A stretch of 64,000 bases of DNA, taken from NCBI RefSeq assembly GCF_021233055.1, contig NZ_CP089538.1, forward strand, positions 4,294,501-4,358,500, given 5' to 3'. The notes below the pieces were generated by a model. That model ran no database searches. It had not been told where the DNA came from and saw only the letters and a program-made list of their open reading frames with translations. Source of the DNA: Spirosoma oryzicola (GTDB lineage: Bacteria; Bacteroidota; Bacteroidia; Cytophagales; Spirosomataceae). Positions 34,484 to 44,370 of the stretch are shown here, one piece after another (within the stretch, counting starts at the first letter, position 1; each line of letters starts with the position of its first letter). The translations under genes were made by a program, and so were the position numbers.

Positions 34484-37201
34484 TTACCGCCCGAACTTAA
34501 GTGTCGTGCCTACCCGGAAACCCAATCCCTGGTATTTCGCATCCTGCCACTGCGAAACAATTTCTACCCGAAAAAACGGAAACACCTGCGGAATCAGACC
34601 GTCCAGTCCATAGCCTACTTCGGTATAGTTTTTAGAAACGAGCGTGTACAGGGAATGCACAAACAGATTTTCTTTCATACCGAGCAGCCGCATAAACGTT
34701 ACCTGCGTAAGAAGAAACTTACGGAACTCGGCCAGCACGTGACCTTCTACAAAACGCTTGCCGGTACTGTACTGGTAATACGGCAGCATTCGGAATGTTG
34801 ATACAACATCGCCCTGCTGCAAGAAAAACTGGTTACCAGCGAAGTGCTTGAAATCAGGAAAATATAGTTGCTTATCATTCAGGAAAGCGCCGGCTCCGAT
34901 TTGGTAATTCAGACGGCTCCGAATACCCGTTTCGAACGAATGACTGATACTTGCCTGCAAGAAATCATAGTCGACAGCGGAATTAGCAATGCCGTGAATG
35001 CCTTTCCGGTAGTTGACACTCAGTAATGGGCTTTCATTATTGCGTAGTGCAGTCCGTCGGCCGTTGCGCATGGTGTACTGCATGGCCCCTAGCCGAGCCG
35101 ATGCCGTCAGATTTAGGACTACTGCATTGTGTATTGGGAAGCCCGTGTTGGCCAGTTCGTTATTATCGGGTCGGTTTGCCGTAAACTCCCGCCTTGGCGA
35201 ATCGATCCACGGTTTCAGATCCTCCCGATAATTCGCCAGTTCGGTCCGCTGGGCGTACTCTAACCCGCCCGTCAGACTGACGCGCTGCTTAAACGGTGTT
35301 GCCGTAACGGATAGATTCAGAAAATCTTTCTGGTACAGTTTGGCAAAGTTCTGCTCGAACAGCAGCGTCGTCAGCGAGTTCAGGAACGGGCTAATCGGAT
35401 TGTTGGGATTGAACTGGTACAGATACCGCCCACCCGACAGACTCACGAGCGTATTTTTGTGCTGATAACTAGCCAACCCATACCCCACGAATTGCTTACG
35501 CCCAAACTGATAACGGCCCGTTCCGCCGATATTCCACTCCCCCAACGGAATTTTGCGGAATCGATTGATCGAGTCAACTCGGGCCTGGTACCGGTAATTA
35601 AGCGCCCCTTCCAACGTGTAGCCTTCTACGGTGTTGTATTCGATTCGCGTGATGGGGCTGGTATAAATTAGGGAACTCCGTTTGTTGAACCGCCAGGTAT
35701 TACCACCGATCAGCTGCCCTACCGAAAACGCTTTTGACTTCTTTTGTTGTGTGGTGTCGCGTCCGGTGGTATCTTTTGTTCCGGGTGCTTTTATTTCCCG
35801 TGTCAGGCCCAAACTATCAGCCTTGCGGTAGCTCTTAACCTCGGCAGATGTCAGGGGCACCGACCGTAGTGAATCCCAGAAAACGTTAGACCGTTTACGC
35901 GCCAGGGAATCGACCTCCAGTGAGTCGTCACGCACTACCGTTACATCCTCTTTGCGATTTTTCCGGGCCTGCTTTTCCTGCTTCTCGTATTCTTTGACAA
36001 GCTGCCGTAAGTTCTTGGTCGAAAATTCTTTCTGTTTCTTGACTAGTTCATCAAACTGCTTTCCCTTGATATCGCTCTTGGCAAGCGTATTCGCGGGAGC
36101 GCCTTTTTTTTCATCGGCCACTTCGATATCCTCCACAAAAGCCGGGTTGACCACAAATTCGGTGAATGTCAGGTTACGGATGTAATACCCATTCCCTTTT
36201 ACGCCCAGGTAGGAACCGCTGCCGCTGAACCGTTGGTTGGTTGGCATCCAGACACCCTGAATTGGTGTACATACGTGCCGGATACTGATCAGGATACCGA
36301 TGTTGTTGACCGTTTCCAATTGCAGGCTATGGATTGCCCAGGTGTTTTCAATGATGTAAATAGTACCCCGAAAAACGCCCTCACCCCACTGCCGGGGAAT
36401 AACCTGAATCTTGCTAATCTCAATTGCTTTTCCGTCCGGCCCATTCTCCCGAAACGTACCCTTGTATTCAAACTTGTAGTAAGCAAACGCTTTGGGCGAC
36501 AACGGAGAAACCGTTCCGGCTATGGTTGGGTTGTAGAAGCTGGCGTTGTAGAACTGGTTAGGACTTAAGAAATCACCCTGTGAGTTGCGGTTGGCGATAA
36601 TGCGCTGCCGATACGTATTGGGCTGACTAAACGACACTTCAGCAACGGTTTCGTTCAGCATCGGCACCCCCACCTTAAAATTGGCTTCTTTCTCCGCTTC
36701 TTTCAACTGCTTCCGAAACGCCATTTCGGCCAGGTTCGGCAAATCCGTTACGGTGAAGGATGACTTCGTGTACACCCGCGCTTTGAACCGCTGTACCTGC
36801 AACTGATGGAATCGGCTCTTGGCAATCGCCCGGCGCATAATGGTGTAAGCTGGATCTTCGTTACCCGCCTTCGTTTCCACTTCCGCGAGTCGCAGGGCCT
36901 GTTCTTCCAGCGTCACATCCAGGCTCGTAAAACCGGTTCCTACTTCTATTGATTTTTGAACAGTTTGAAAGCCCAGGTACTGAAAAACAACAACGTAATT
37001 TCCCGGCGCAAGTCCAATCTCGTACCGTCCTTCTGCGTTTGTGATGGTCCCGTTGGGCGTACCTTTGATCACAACAGCGGCATACGGCAAAGCCTCTCCC
37101 TGGACGTTTTTGACAACGCCCCGCAGGCCCGTGCTGCTCGTCTGGGCTAGAACGAATGTCGAGTAAAAAAAGGCAATGAATAGTAGTAACGTGGACTTCA
37201 T
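34484..37201 (-). CDS. DUF5686 family outer-membrane protein with carboxypeptidase-regulatory-like domain
   Basis: 905 residues. A signal peptide (about 1-19, ending VLAQ) is followed by a carboxypeptidase D regulatory-like beta-sandwich (about 25-105: LRGVVKNVQGEALPYAAVVIKGT). A DUF5686 region runs to the end and looks like a beta-barrel, with alternating hydrophobic strands and a terminal GFRVGTTLKFGR. A lysine-rich helical insertion (about 370-480: KQFDELVKKQKEFS, KQEKQARKNRKED) interrupts it. The family is widespread in Bacteroidota and its function is not established. No operon partner is seen. Confidence 0.85.
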   Translation of the reverse strand: MKSTLLLFIAFFYSTFVLAQTSSTGLRGVVKNVQGEALPYAAVVIKGTPNGTITNAEGRYEIGLAPGNYVVVFQYLGFQTVQKSIEVGTGFTSLDVTLEEQALRLAEVETKAGNEDPAYTIMRRAIAKSRFHQLQVQRFKARVYTKSSFTVTDLPNLAEMAFRKQLKEAEKEANFKVGVPMLNETVAEVSFSQPNTYRQRIIANRNSQGDFLSPNQFYNASFYNPTIAGTVSPLSPKAFAYYKFEYKGTFRENGPDGKAIEISKIQVIPRQWGEGVFRGTIYIIENTWAIHSLQLETVNNIGILISIRHVCTPIQGVWMPTNQRFSGSGSYLGVKGNGYYIRNLTFTEFVVNPAFVEDIEVADEKKGAPANTLAKSDIKGKQFDELVKKQKEFSTKNLRQLVKEYEKQEKQARKNRKEDVTVVRDDSLEVDSLARKRSNVFWDSLRSVPLTSAEVKSYRKADSLGLTREIKAPGTKDTTGRDTTQQKKSKAFSVGQLIGGNTWRFNKRSSLIYTSPITRIEYNTVEGYTLEGALNYRYQARVDSINRFRKIPLGEWNIGGTGRYQFGRKQFVGYGLASYQHKNTLVSLSGGRYLYQFNPNNPISPFLNSLTTLLFEQNFAKLYQKDFLNLSVTATPFKQRVSLTGGLEYAQRTELANYREDLKPWIDSPRREFTANRPDNNELANTGFPIHNAVVLNLTASARLGAMQYTMRNGRRTALRNNESPLLSVNYRKGIHGIANSAVDYDFLQASISHSFETGIRSRLNYQIGAGAFLNDKQLYFPDFKHFAGNQFFLQQGDVVSTFRMLPYYQYSTGKRFVEGHVLAEFRKFLLTQVTFMRLLGMKENLFVHSLYTLVSKNYTEVGYGLDGLIPQVFPFFRVEIVSQWQDAKYQGLGFRVGTTLKFGR

Positions 37202-37418
37202 ACACGAATAGGTTGGTATTCAAATGGGTATAGCAAGCTAACGAACGAAAGGCACCATTCTATGCTTCGAGAGAAGATTTCAACTCGCGTGCCAGCCATA
37301 CGCGAAGAGTGCTTTTGTCAACAGATACGCGAATAAACGCAATGGTTGGCAGTAGACACTGTTAAAAATCCATAAGGTCTTGCGTATCTTGCCACAAACT
37401 GCTCACAACCTGAACACT

Positions 37419-38786
37419 ATGCATCGATCATTACAGTTTCTTCTTTTATTTTTCTTACTCTCTTCTACCCTATCCATTGCTCAGCCGTCTGCTGTGCTGA
37501 CCGAACGCGAACGGGCGCGGGTGGTTGATGACATTTTGGATGACCGCTTCACGAATCTGCTGCCCCAACTTATGCGCCGGGAAGGCATCGATATGTGGGT
37601 GATTATCTCCCGCGAGTACAACGAAGATCCGGTTCTGCGGACGATGTTACCGTCAACCTGGCTATCGGCCCGCCGACGTACCATCATCGTCTTTTTCGAC
37701 CAGGGGAAAGATGCAAAAGGAAACGATAAGGGCGTCGAAAAGCTGGCAATCGCTCGCTACGACGTAGGTAATTTACTCAAAGGAGCCTGGGATATCGACG
37801 TTCGCCCGAACCAGTGGGAAGCGTTGTCGAAGATTATCGAAGAGCGAAAGCCGAAGAAAATCGGACTGAACAGTTCCACCAACTACGGCCATGCCGACGG
37901 ACTGTCGTTTACAGAGCACGAAGAATTTTTAAAGAAGCTACCAGCCGATTACCAGAAGCGGATTGTTTCGGCGGAGAAAATAGCCGTTGGCTGGCTCGAA
38001 ACGCGGACCGAGAAAGAAATGGCGATCTATCCGCTTATTTGCCGTCTGTCGCACCAAATCATTCAGGAAGGCTTTTCAGAACAGGTCATTCAGCCCGGCG
38101 TTACCACGACCGACGATGTCGTCTGGTGGTTTCGCCAGCGCATCACGAATCTTGGTCTCGACACGTGGTTTCACCCGACGGTTGATGTGCAACGCGCCGA
38201 CGAGCAGGATTTTAACCACCTGCGCACGTTTTCGAAGCGGCCCGACAAACAGGTGATCATGCCGGGTGATCTGCTTCACGTCGATTTTGGCATTACCTAC
38301 CTGCGCCTGAACACCGATCAACAACAACACGCGTACGTGTTGAAGCCCGGCGAAACCGATGTACCGGAGTCGCTTAAAGCCGCTTTCAAGCAAGGCAACC
38401 GGTTGCAGGACATTCTTACCGAACAATTTAAAGCTGGAAAAACGGGCAATCAAATGCTTCTGGCCGCGCTGGAGCAATCGCAGAAAGAAGGTATCAAAGG
38501 AACCATCTACTCCCACCCGATTGGCGTTCACGGCCACGCGGCTGGCCCAACCATTGGCCTGTGGGATCAGCAGAAAGGCGTTCCCGGCGCTGGCGATTAT
38601 CCACTGCTGGCCAACACTGCCTATTCGATTGAACTGAATGCCGCCGTCGAAATTCCGGAATGGAAGAAAGTGGTGCGGATCATGCTCGAAGAAGACGGTT
38701 TTTTCGACGGAAATACGTTCCGCTACATCGACGGTCGACAAACGGAAATTTATACCATCCCCCGAAAATTGGGATATGTCAAATAA
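37419..38786 (+). CDS. Exported M24 family metallopeptidase (Xaa-Pro aminopeptidase-like)
   Basis: 455 residues from the ATG at 37419. A 13-residue longer start is rejected because the signal peptide (MHRSLQFLLLFFLLSSTLSIAQ) starts here. A creatinase-like N-terminal domain (about 25-190) is followed by the pita-bread fold with metal ligands in order: HVDFGITYLRLNTD (two Asp), HGHAAGP (His), SIELNAAV (Glu) and MLEEDGFF (Glu). These bind two divalent metals and cleave N-terminal residues, often before proline. The protein should act in the periplasm. It stands alone with its own terminator. Confidence 0.92.
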   Translation: MHRSLQFLLLFFLLSSTLSIAQPSAVLTERERARVVDDILDDRFTNLLPQLMRREGIDMWVIISREYNEDPVLRTMLPSTWLSARRRTIIVFFDQGKDAKGNDKGVEKLAIARYDVGNLLKGAWDIDVRPNQWEALSKIIEERKPKKIGLNSSTNYGHADGLSFTEHEEFLKKLPADYQKRIVSAEKIAVGWLETRTEKEMAIYPLICRLSHQIIQEGFSEQVIQPGVTTTDDVVWWFRQRITNLGLDTWFHPTVDVQRADEQDFNHLRTFSKRPDKQVIMPGDLLHVDFGITYLRLNTDQQQHAYVLKPGETDVPESLKAAFKQGNRLQDILTEQFKAGKTGNQMLLAALEQSQKEGIKGTIYSHPIGVHGHAAGPTIGLWDQQKGVPGAGDYPLLANTAYSIELNAAVEIPEWKKVVRIMLEEDGFFDGNTFRYIDGRQTEIYTIPRKLGYVK

Positions 38787-38787
38787 C

Positions 38788-38824
38788 AAAAAGAGCCGCA
38801 AGGGATGACTTGCGGCTCTTTTTG
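38788..38824. terminator. Bidirectional terminator between the M24 gene and the RND operon
   Basis: AAAAAGAGCCGCAAG (38788-38802) with CTTGCGGCTCTTTTT (38809-38823); A-run and T-run flanks serve the convergent genes. Confidence 0.93.
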
Positions 38825-38839
38825 TTTACTTCGGTATTA

Positions 38840-39967
38840 CTATTTCACATTTACCGGCGTACCATCGCGAATCTCTTCGTTGGCTGCCGTAATAAACTGA
38901 TCGCCTTCGGTCAGCTGGCCAAATACTTCTACTTTGTCGTTGGCCTCAATTCCTCGTTTAACCGGCACATATTCCGCTTTCTTGTCTTTAACCCGAATCA
39001 GAAAAATGCCTGTTGTCGAGTTCACAACCGCCGATTTTGGGACAATAAACGTGCTGTTTTTAGTGGGCAGCGGTATGTTAACCTCCGCGATCATACCGGG
39101 CAACAACTTCTTGTCATTATTGATCACATCGACCTCGACCCGCTCCGACCGTAGTCGTTTGTCCAATGCGCCGGCCAACCGTTTCACTTGCCCGGTAAAG
39201 GTCTTATCGGGGAACGTCTTTACCGTAAAGCTCACCTGGTCGTTCTGATCGACATAGCCCGTGTACGTTTCGGGAACAGAAACTACCAGACGCAACCTTT
39301 TTTGCTCCGTCAACACAAAGAGCGGGAATTCAGACCCTTTGCCCGCTGGTCCGACATACGCGCCTGTGCTGGCATTCCGCGCACTGATAACGCCATCAAA
39401 CGGAGCCCGGATTTGCAGGTATTGTCTCAGATCAGCCACTTCCCGATAGGCCGACTTAGCCGCATCCAATTGAGCCAGATCGGCATTGCGTTTGGCTAGT
39501 GCCTGATCCACGTCATTCTTCGAAACGGCCCCAGAAAATTTGCTGGCTTCGAGAATACGCTCGTAATTGGCTTTACTGGCGATAGACAAAGCCTCCTGCG
39601 CTTTCAGCTTTGATTCCGCCGACGCGAGCTGAGCGCCTAGTTCGGGGGCTTCGGCCAGGGCCAGCAACTGCCCTTTTTTTACTTCCGAACCGACATCCGC
39701 GTTCAGCGTTTTGATGTAACCCGTCACTCGGGCGTAAATATCGACATCCCGAAAGGCTACCAGTTCGCCGGGTAACTGTAGCGACGAAGCCAGTTTTCCT
39801 TTAGTCAGGCTAAACACCTCCAGAGCGGCCGGGGCTTCGGGAGCTTCGGATTCAGCTTCTTCTTCCTTTCCTTCGGATGAATGACAACTTGATAAAGCAC
39901 TAAGCAGGAGTATTCCCCCCACAAGGGTAAGCAAACTACGGTATGGTTTATTAATGAACTGGTTCAT
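38840..39967 (-). CDS. RND efflux periplasmic adaptor (membrane fusion protein)
   Basis: 375 residues. Lipoprotein signal (lipobox ALSSC, about residue 28), acidic linker, then lipoyl half-motifs (VARVTGYIKTLNADVGSEVKKGQLLA; IRAPFDGVISARNASTGAYV) flanking an alpha-helical hairpin (about 110-180). A beta-barrel and a membrane-proximal domain follow (LLPGMIAEVNIPL). It links the inner-membrane RND pump to an outer-membrane channel. The ATG at 39967 gives the lipoprotein signal; a 43-residue upstream extension of Arg-rich sequence is rejected. The start overlaps the end of the RND gene by 17 bp, which suggests translational coupling. Confidence 0.94.
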   Translation of the reverse strand: MNQFINKPYRSLLTLVGGILLLSALSSCHSSEGKEEEAESEAPEAPAALEVFSLTKGKLASSLQLPGELVAFRDVDIYARVTGYIKTLNADVGSEVKKGQLLALAEAPELGAQLASAESKLKAQEALSIASKANYERILEASKFSGAVSKNDVDQALAKRNADLAQLDAAKSAYREVADLRQYLQIRAPFDGVISARNASTGAYVGPAGKGSEFPLFVLTEQKRLRLVVSVPETYTGYVDQNDQVSFTVKTFPDKTFTGQVKRLAGALDKRLRSERVEVDVINNDKKLLPGMIAEVNIPLPTKNSTFIVPKSAVVNSTTGIFLIRVKDKKAEYVPVKRGIEANDKVEVFGQLTEGDQFITAANEEIRDGTPVNVK

Positions 39968-42900
39968 AGGAGGATGGAATATAAAACTTACTTTCTTTGT
40001 CTTCAGGATCAAGCGATACCGACTCGGTCGAGGTGTTACCCTGTACCCAGGCAAATACCATCGGAAGAATAAACAAGGCCGCAAACGTCGATGCAATCAG
40101 ACCACCAATCACGGCACGTCCCAGCGGAGCCGCCTGCGAACCACCTTCACCCAAACCTGATGCCATCGGAATCATCCCCACTACCATCGCAACACTCGTC
40201 ATCAGAATAGGCCGTAATCGGACCGAAGCGGCTTCTTTGGCCGAAAGCAACGCATTGCCGTTTTTCAGGCGCAGTTCTTCGGCATTCGTTACCATCAGTA
40301 CGGCGTTCGAAATAGAAACCCCCACCGACATGATCATACCCATATACGACTGCAAATTAAGCGTCGAACCAGTCAATATCAGCAGCAGCAGCGAGCCAAG
40401 CAATACCGCTGGTACCGTACACAAAACAACCAGCGATACTTTGAACGACTGGAAATTGGCAGCCAGCATCAGAAAAATAACGATGATGGCCGTGAACAAG
40501 CCCGTTTGCAGACTGTCCAGCGTTTCGATCAGTACTTGTGTCAGCCCCTGCATTTTAACCGTCAATCCACGGGGTAGTTCGCCCAGCGAATCGATGGCTT
40601 TCTGCACATCGTGCGCAGCGGTTCCCAGGTCCATATCGTTCAGGTTGGCCGTAACCGATAGCACCGGAATAGCCCCGACGTTGTCGTTTTCGCCGTAAGT
40701 CGTTCCGGTCCGGATGGTCGCGACATCGCTTAGTACCGGCCGGTTGGCGTTTGGCGTAATCGGAATTTCACCCAGATCGTTGACGCTTTTCATCTGGTTT
40801 TCCGGGACCTGCACCTGTACACTATAGCTCTGATTCGACTTTGGGTCGATCCACACGCTTTTCTCGGTATAACGCGACGACGAGGTCGAAGCAATCAACG
40901 AACGCGAGATAGACGACATATCCGTTCCTAACTGGGCAGCGCGGGTCCGGTCAACCGTTACGTTGATCGTTGGATACTTCGTAGCCTGCCCGATCTGCAC
41001 ATCACGCAGGTATGGGATCTTCTGAAGTTTCGCGATGACTTTATTCGCGTACTCTTCGTTTTGTTTTTTGTTTTTCCCCGTCAGCTTTACTTCAATCGGC
41101 GTTGGTGACCCCTGACTCAGGATCTTATCGGTCAACTCAATCGGTTCAAACGAAAGCTTAACGTCAGGTAACGCTTTGTTAATGCTGGCTCTGAATTTGT
41201 CTTTCAGTTCATCCAGGTCAACGTCATAGTCTCTTTTCAAACTTACCTGCAAAACGCCTTCCTGCGGTCCCGCCATAAACAGGTAAATCGGACTCGTCGA
41301 AAACTGAGCACCGTGCATCCCAACCATCGCTGACGTAATTTCGATGTTTTCCTTACCGACCAGCTTGTTCAGCACGTCAATGGTTTTGAGCATGGTGGTT
41401 TCGGTTTTTTCAAGCCGGGTTCCGTCGGGATTCCGCAACCGAACCTGAAACTGTCCCCCACCCGCTTTGGGCAACACGTCCCGGCCAATCGTCGTGATCA
41501 GCAGTCCAGCAATCGCCAGTGAGCCAACGACATAAACCAACACGATAGGCTTCCGGTACGGCATCGACCGCTCCATGAATCGCATGAAACGAGCCCGTAC
41601 TCGTTCGAAGAAGCTGATTTTACCGTCGTTGTTCGCGTCGATCCGGTGCGCCATTTCTTCTTTCTGACTCAATATATCGTCGTGCGAATGATGACCATTC
41701 GAGCCGGTTTTACCGGTACCATTGACCGATATACGCTGCCCGTTTGCCGCTAGCACATCCTGTTTCGTGCCTTTTCCGTTCCCAACGGCATTGTGCTCTT
41801 TCATAAACCAGTTGGCCAGAACAGGAACCAGCGTCTGTGCCATCAGGTACGAGGTGATCATCGAGAAACCAATCGCCAGCGAGAGCGGCAGAAACAAGGC
41901 ACCCGGAATGCCTTTCATGGTAAAAGCGGGTGCAAACACCGCCAGAATACAGAACAGAATCAGCAATTTCGAGAACGCGATTTCCTTACAGGCATCCCAG
42001 ATGGCGAGCGCTTTGGGTTTGTGCATGTCCATATGCTGGTGGATATTTTCGATGGTTACCGTACTTTCATCGACCAGGATCCCGATAGCCAGCGACAACC
42101 CGCTCAGGGTCATAATATTGATCGTCTGCCCGAATAAGGACAGGAACAGAACGCCCGCAATGATACAGGTAGGAATGGTCACGATAACGATCAGCGCCCC
42201 GCGTAAATCACCCAGGAATAGGAGTACCATCAACCCCGTCAGGATAGCACCAATGGCGCCTTCCGTTATCAAGCTTTCTACGGCATTGATCACATAGACC
42301 GACTGGTCAAACGTATAGGTAAGTTTTACGTCTTCTGGCAATAGAGCCTGGAAGCGCGGCAGAGCCGCTTTCAAGTTCTGAACAACCTCCCAGGTCGATG
42401 CATCCGCCGACTTGGTAATCGGCAGATAAACCGAGCGTTTTCCGTTGACCAGCACGTAACCCTGCGTGATATCAGCGCCATCTTCAATGGTGGCAACGTC
42501 TCTCAGATACAGGTTCTGCACGGTACCGGTGTACAGCGGAATATTACCAAAATCATCAATTGTCTTGATGGTTGTATTGGCCGGCGTAAAATAGTTTAGA
42601 TCGCCCACCCGCACGTTTCCGGCGGGGGTTGCCTGGTTGTTGATACGCAGAGCAGCTACCAGCTGATCGGGGGTCAGGTTATGCGCCCGCAGTAGAGTCG
42701 GGTCTGCTTTGATAACCACGGAACGCGAGTTACCGCCGAAGGGCGCTGGCGATACCAGACCCGGAATCGACGTAAAGCCGGAACGAATGTAAACGTTGGC
42801 TAAATCCTGTAATTCGTTGTTGGATCGATTGGGGCTGCTCAATACCAATTGCCCGACCGGCAACGTGGACGCATCGAAACGCAGAATAAACGGCGGCTGC

Positions 42901-43268
42901 GAACCGGGCGGAAACACCGCCTGTGCTCGGTTGGAGTAAGCCGACACTTCCGCAGCCGCCTGCGCCATATTGGTGCCTTCGTAGAACGACAGTTTAAGCA
43001 GCGTTATCCCCTGAATATTTTTGGTTTCAATACTTTTTACCCCCGATACATACAGGAGCAAGTTGACATACTGCTTACCAAAAAATGCCTCCATCTGGTC
43101 GGGGGTGTACCCACCAAACGGTTGAGAAATGTAAATAACCGGCAGATTCAGGTTTGGGAATATGTCAATTTTGATGGTACGAACGGCACCTACGCCGAAG
43201 TAAAATAAGCTAGCTACGATAACCAGAATCGTAATTGGCTTACGCAACGCGGATCGAATTAAATTCAT
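39951..43268 (-). CDS. RND (AcrB/HAE1-type) multidrug or solute efflux transporter with EF-hand loop
   Basis: 1105 residues. The usual RND plan: TM1 (about 12-30), porter loop, TM2-6 (about 335-490), second TM7 (about 575-600), second porter loop, TM8-12 (about 895-1060). The AIGILVDESTVTIENIHQHM segment in TM4 carries an Asp of the proton relay region. The cytoplasmic linker between halves (about 500-570) is long, His-rich (GHHSHDD), and holds DANNDGKISFFE (544-555), which matches the EF-hand calcium loop at every consensus position. RND pumps use proton import to expel substrates. The adaptor gene follows. No outer-membrane channel gene is nearby. Confidence 0.94.
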   Translation of the reverse strand: MNLIRSALRKPITILVIVASLFYFGVGAVRTIKIDIFPNLNLPVIYISQPFGGYTPDQMEAFFGKQYVNLLLYVSGVKSIETKNIQGITLLKLSFYEGTNMAQAAAEVSAYSNRAQAVFPPGSQPPFILRFDASTLPVGQLVLSSPNRSNNELQDLANVYIRSGFTSIPGLVSPAPFGGNSRSVVIKADPTLLRAHNLTPDQLVAALRINNQATPAGNVRVGDLNYFTPANTTIKTIDDFGNIPLYTGTVQNLYLRDVATIEDGADITQGYVLVNGKRSVYLPITKSADASTWEVVQNLKAALPRFQALLPEDVKLTYTFDQSVYVINAVESLITEGAIGAILTGLMVLLFLGDLRGALIVIVTIPTCIIAGVLFLSLFGQTINIMTLSGLSLAIGILVDESTVTIENIHQHMDMHKPKALAIWDACKEIAFSKLLILFCILAVFAPAFTMKGIPGALFLPLSLAIGFSMITSYLMAQTLVPVLANWFMKEHNAVGNGKGTKQDVLAANGQRISVNGTGKTGSNGHHSHDDILSQKEEMAHRIDANNDGKISFFERVRARFMRFMERSMPYRKPIVLVYVVGSLAIAGLLITTIGRDVLPKAGGGQFQVRLRNPDGTRLEKTETTMLKTIDVLNKLVGKENIEITSAMVGMHGAQFSTSPIYLFMAGPQEGVLQVSLKRDYDVDLDELKDKFRASINKALPDVKLSFEPIELTDKILSQGSPTPIEVKLTGKNKKQNEEYANKVIAKLQKIPYLRDVQIGQATKYPTINVTVDRTRAAQLGTDMSSISRSLIASTSSSRYTEKSVWIDPKSNQSYSVQVQVPENQMKSVNDLGEIPITPNANRPVLSDVATIRTGTTYGENDNVGAIPVLSVTANLNDMDLGTAAHDVQKAIDSLGELPRGLTVKMQGLTQVLIETLDSLQTGLFTAIIVIFLMLAANFQSFKVSLVVLCTVPAVLLGSLLLLILTGSTLNLQSYMGMIMSVGVSISNAVLMVTNAEELRLKNGNALLSAKEAASVRLRPILMTSVAMVVGMIPMASGLGEGGSQAAPLGRAVIGGLIASTFAALFILPMVFAWVQGNTSTESVSLDPEDKESKFYIPSSYEPVH

Positions 43269-43707
43269 TACTCGACTGAGCTAGTTAAATTGTTTACCTA
43301 CAGATTGCATCCGAATCTGAAGCGTCACCCGGATTCTTACTAGTTTTCCAGAAAATATTACATTTCCCAGAATTCGATCTCAAAAGTTACGAATTTGACT
43401 GGTACTTTCCCAGGCTTATCAAAATGCTTTATAGCCTGACTGACCGTGTAAAAAATTTCCGCAACCCTCTATGCATGATCTACTTATGCATATATACCGA
43501 GTAGAAATCCTTAGTGTTTATTGTAAGCTTTGGTGATACTCAGTGCCTTTCGAAGAAGCCGATCTGATTTGTACTAGACTAGAAAAAAGTATTATTAAAA
43601 AGAGTTCAATGCTACAATTATAATTATGCGCATAAAGATCAATACATACCTTATATTTGACCCCGTTTTAAACAATCAATTCTCATTAGTTCATTTTATC
43701 ATTCACC
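43269..43707. other. Divergent intergenic region upstream of the RND operon
   Basis: 439 bp, AT-rich, without a plausible gene. On the plus side TATATTTG (43652-43659) is a good -7 box for the lipoprotein gene (predicted start near 43666), although no TTG lies 20 nt before it. TATGCAT (43470-43476) and ATGCATA (43486-43492) form a 7-bp inverted repeat, a possible operator for the RND operon. No minus-strand promoter was recognised. Confidence 0.45.
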
Positions 43708-44295
43708 ATGCAACGTAAAGTTTATTTACTTCTATCCACTCTGTTCACTGCCACCTTATTAAGCTGCTCGAAGTCTGATGACAACGTAACTCCCGCCGTA
43801 ACCGTCACCCCTAAATCGCTGGCACGCTCTTGGTCTTTCTCTGATGTTAGCGTCAAGACACAGGCTAAATCGTATGTTATTCCATCTACCATCATAAAAT
43901 CAGCAGATCAGAGAATATTTGGAGATGACAATACTATAACTATCGATTCAGCAGGTACATTTAGCTATTTGGAAGATGGCAACAAAATGACTGGCAAATG
44001 GAAGTTAGCGGATGCAAACACATTAGTGCTGACAGAAGCCGACGGTGAAAAATCGAACTGGAAAGTCAATAGCATCACCAGTACGGACATCGAATTGGCC
44101 AGTGTTAATGTGGATCTTACAAAAGGCATGACCAACGGTAATACCACTGTTTACTCGGATGAAGAAAATAACGTTGGGTTCTTGTCCCTTGTGCTTCTAA
44201 CTTCCCTTGACAAGAAAGTGGGTGGCCCCTTTGACATGACCAATGAGCCGCAGCCTACGAGTGTTCAGCTGATTATGAAGGGTAAAGCGAAATAA
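43708..44295 (+). CDS. Lipocalin-like lipoprotein of unknown function
   Basis: 195 residues. Lipoprotein signal with lipobox LLSC (Cys about 20), then KSLARSWSFSDVSVKTQAKSY and a chain of beta-strands with SAGTFSYLEDGNKMTGKWKLADANTLVLTEADGE, the pattern of Bacteroidota lipocalin-like lipoproteins. The ligand is unknown. A -7 box lies about 50 bp upstream and a strong terminator follows, so it is a single-gene unit. Confidence 0.75.
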   Translation: MQRKVYLLLSTLFTATLLSCSKSDDNVTPAVTVTPKSLARSWSFSDVSVKTQAKSYVIPSTIIKSADQRIFGDDNTITIDSAGTFSYLEDGNKMTGKWKLADANTLVLTEADGEKSNWKVNSITSTDIELASVNVDLTKGMTNGNTTVYSDEENNVGFLSLVLLTSLDKKVGGPFDMTNEPQPTSVQLIMKGKAK

Positions 44296-44323
44296 GCTTC
44301 CTTTATTTAACAGCTTCTAAATA

Positions 44324-44354
44324 AAAAGGGCCTGTACAGTGTACAGGCCCTTTT
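44324..44354. terminator. Bidirectional terminator between the lipocalin-like gene and fbaA
   Basis: AAAAGGGCCTGTAC (44324-44337) with GTACAGGCCCTTTT (44341-44354); a 14-bp perfect stem, 3-nt loop. Confidence 0.93.
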
Positions 44355-44370
44355 CGTTGTTCGTATACAT

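Noticed and set aside
38076..38801. 241-codon minus-strand frame opposite the M24 peptidase
   Set aside because: It is antisense to the metal-binding motifs and overlaps the terminator; no domain features.
39968..40096. 43-residue N-terminal extension of the RND adaptor
   Set aside because: It is Arg-rich, lies within the pump gene and precedes the lipoprotein signal.
43470..43492. TATGCAT inverted repeat as a firm operator
   Set aside because: Only 7 bp in AT-rich DNA; kept as a note in the intergenic entry but too weak to stand alone.
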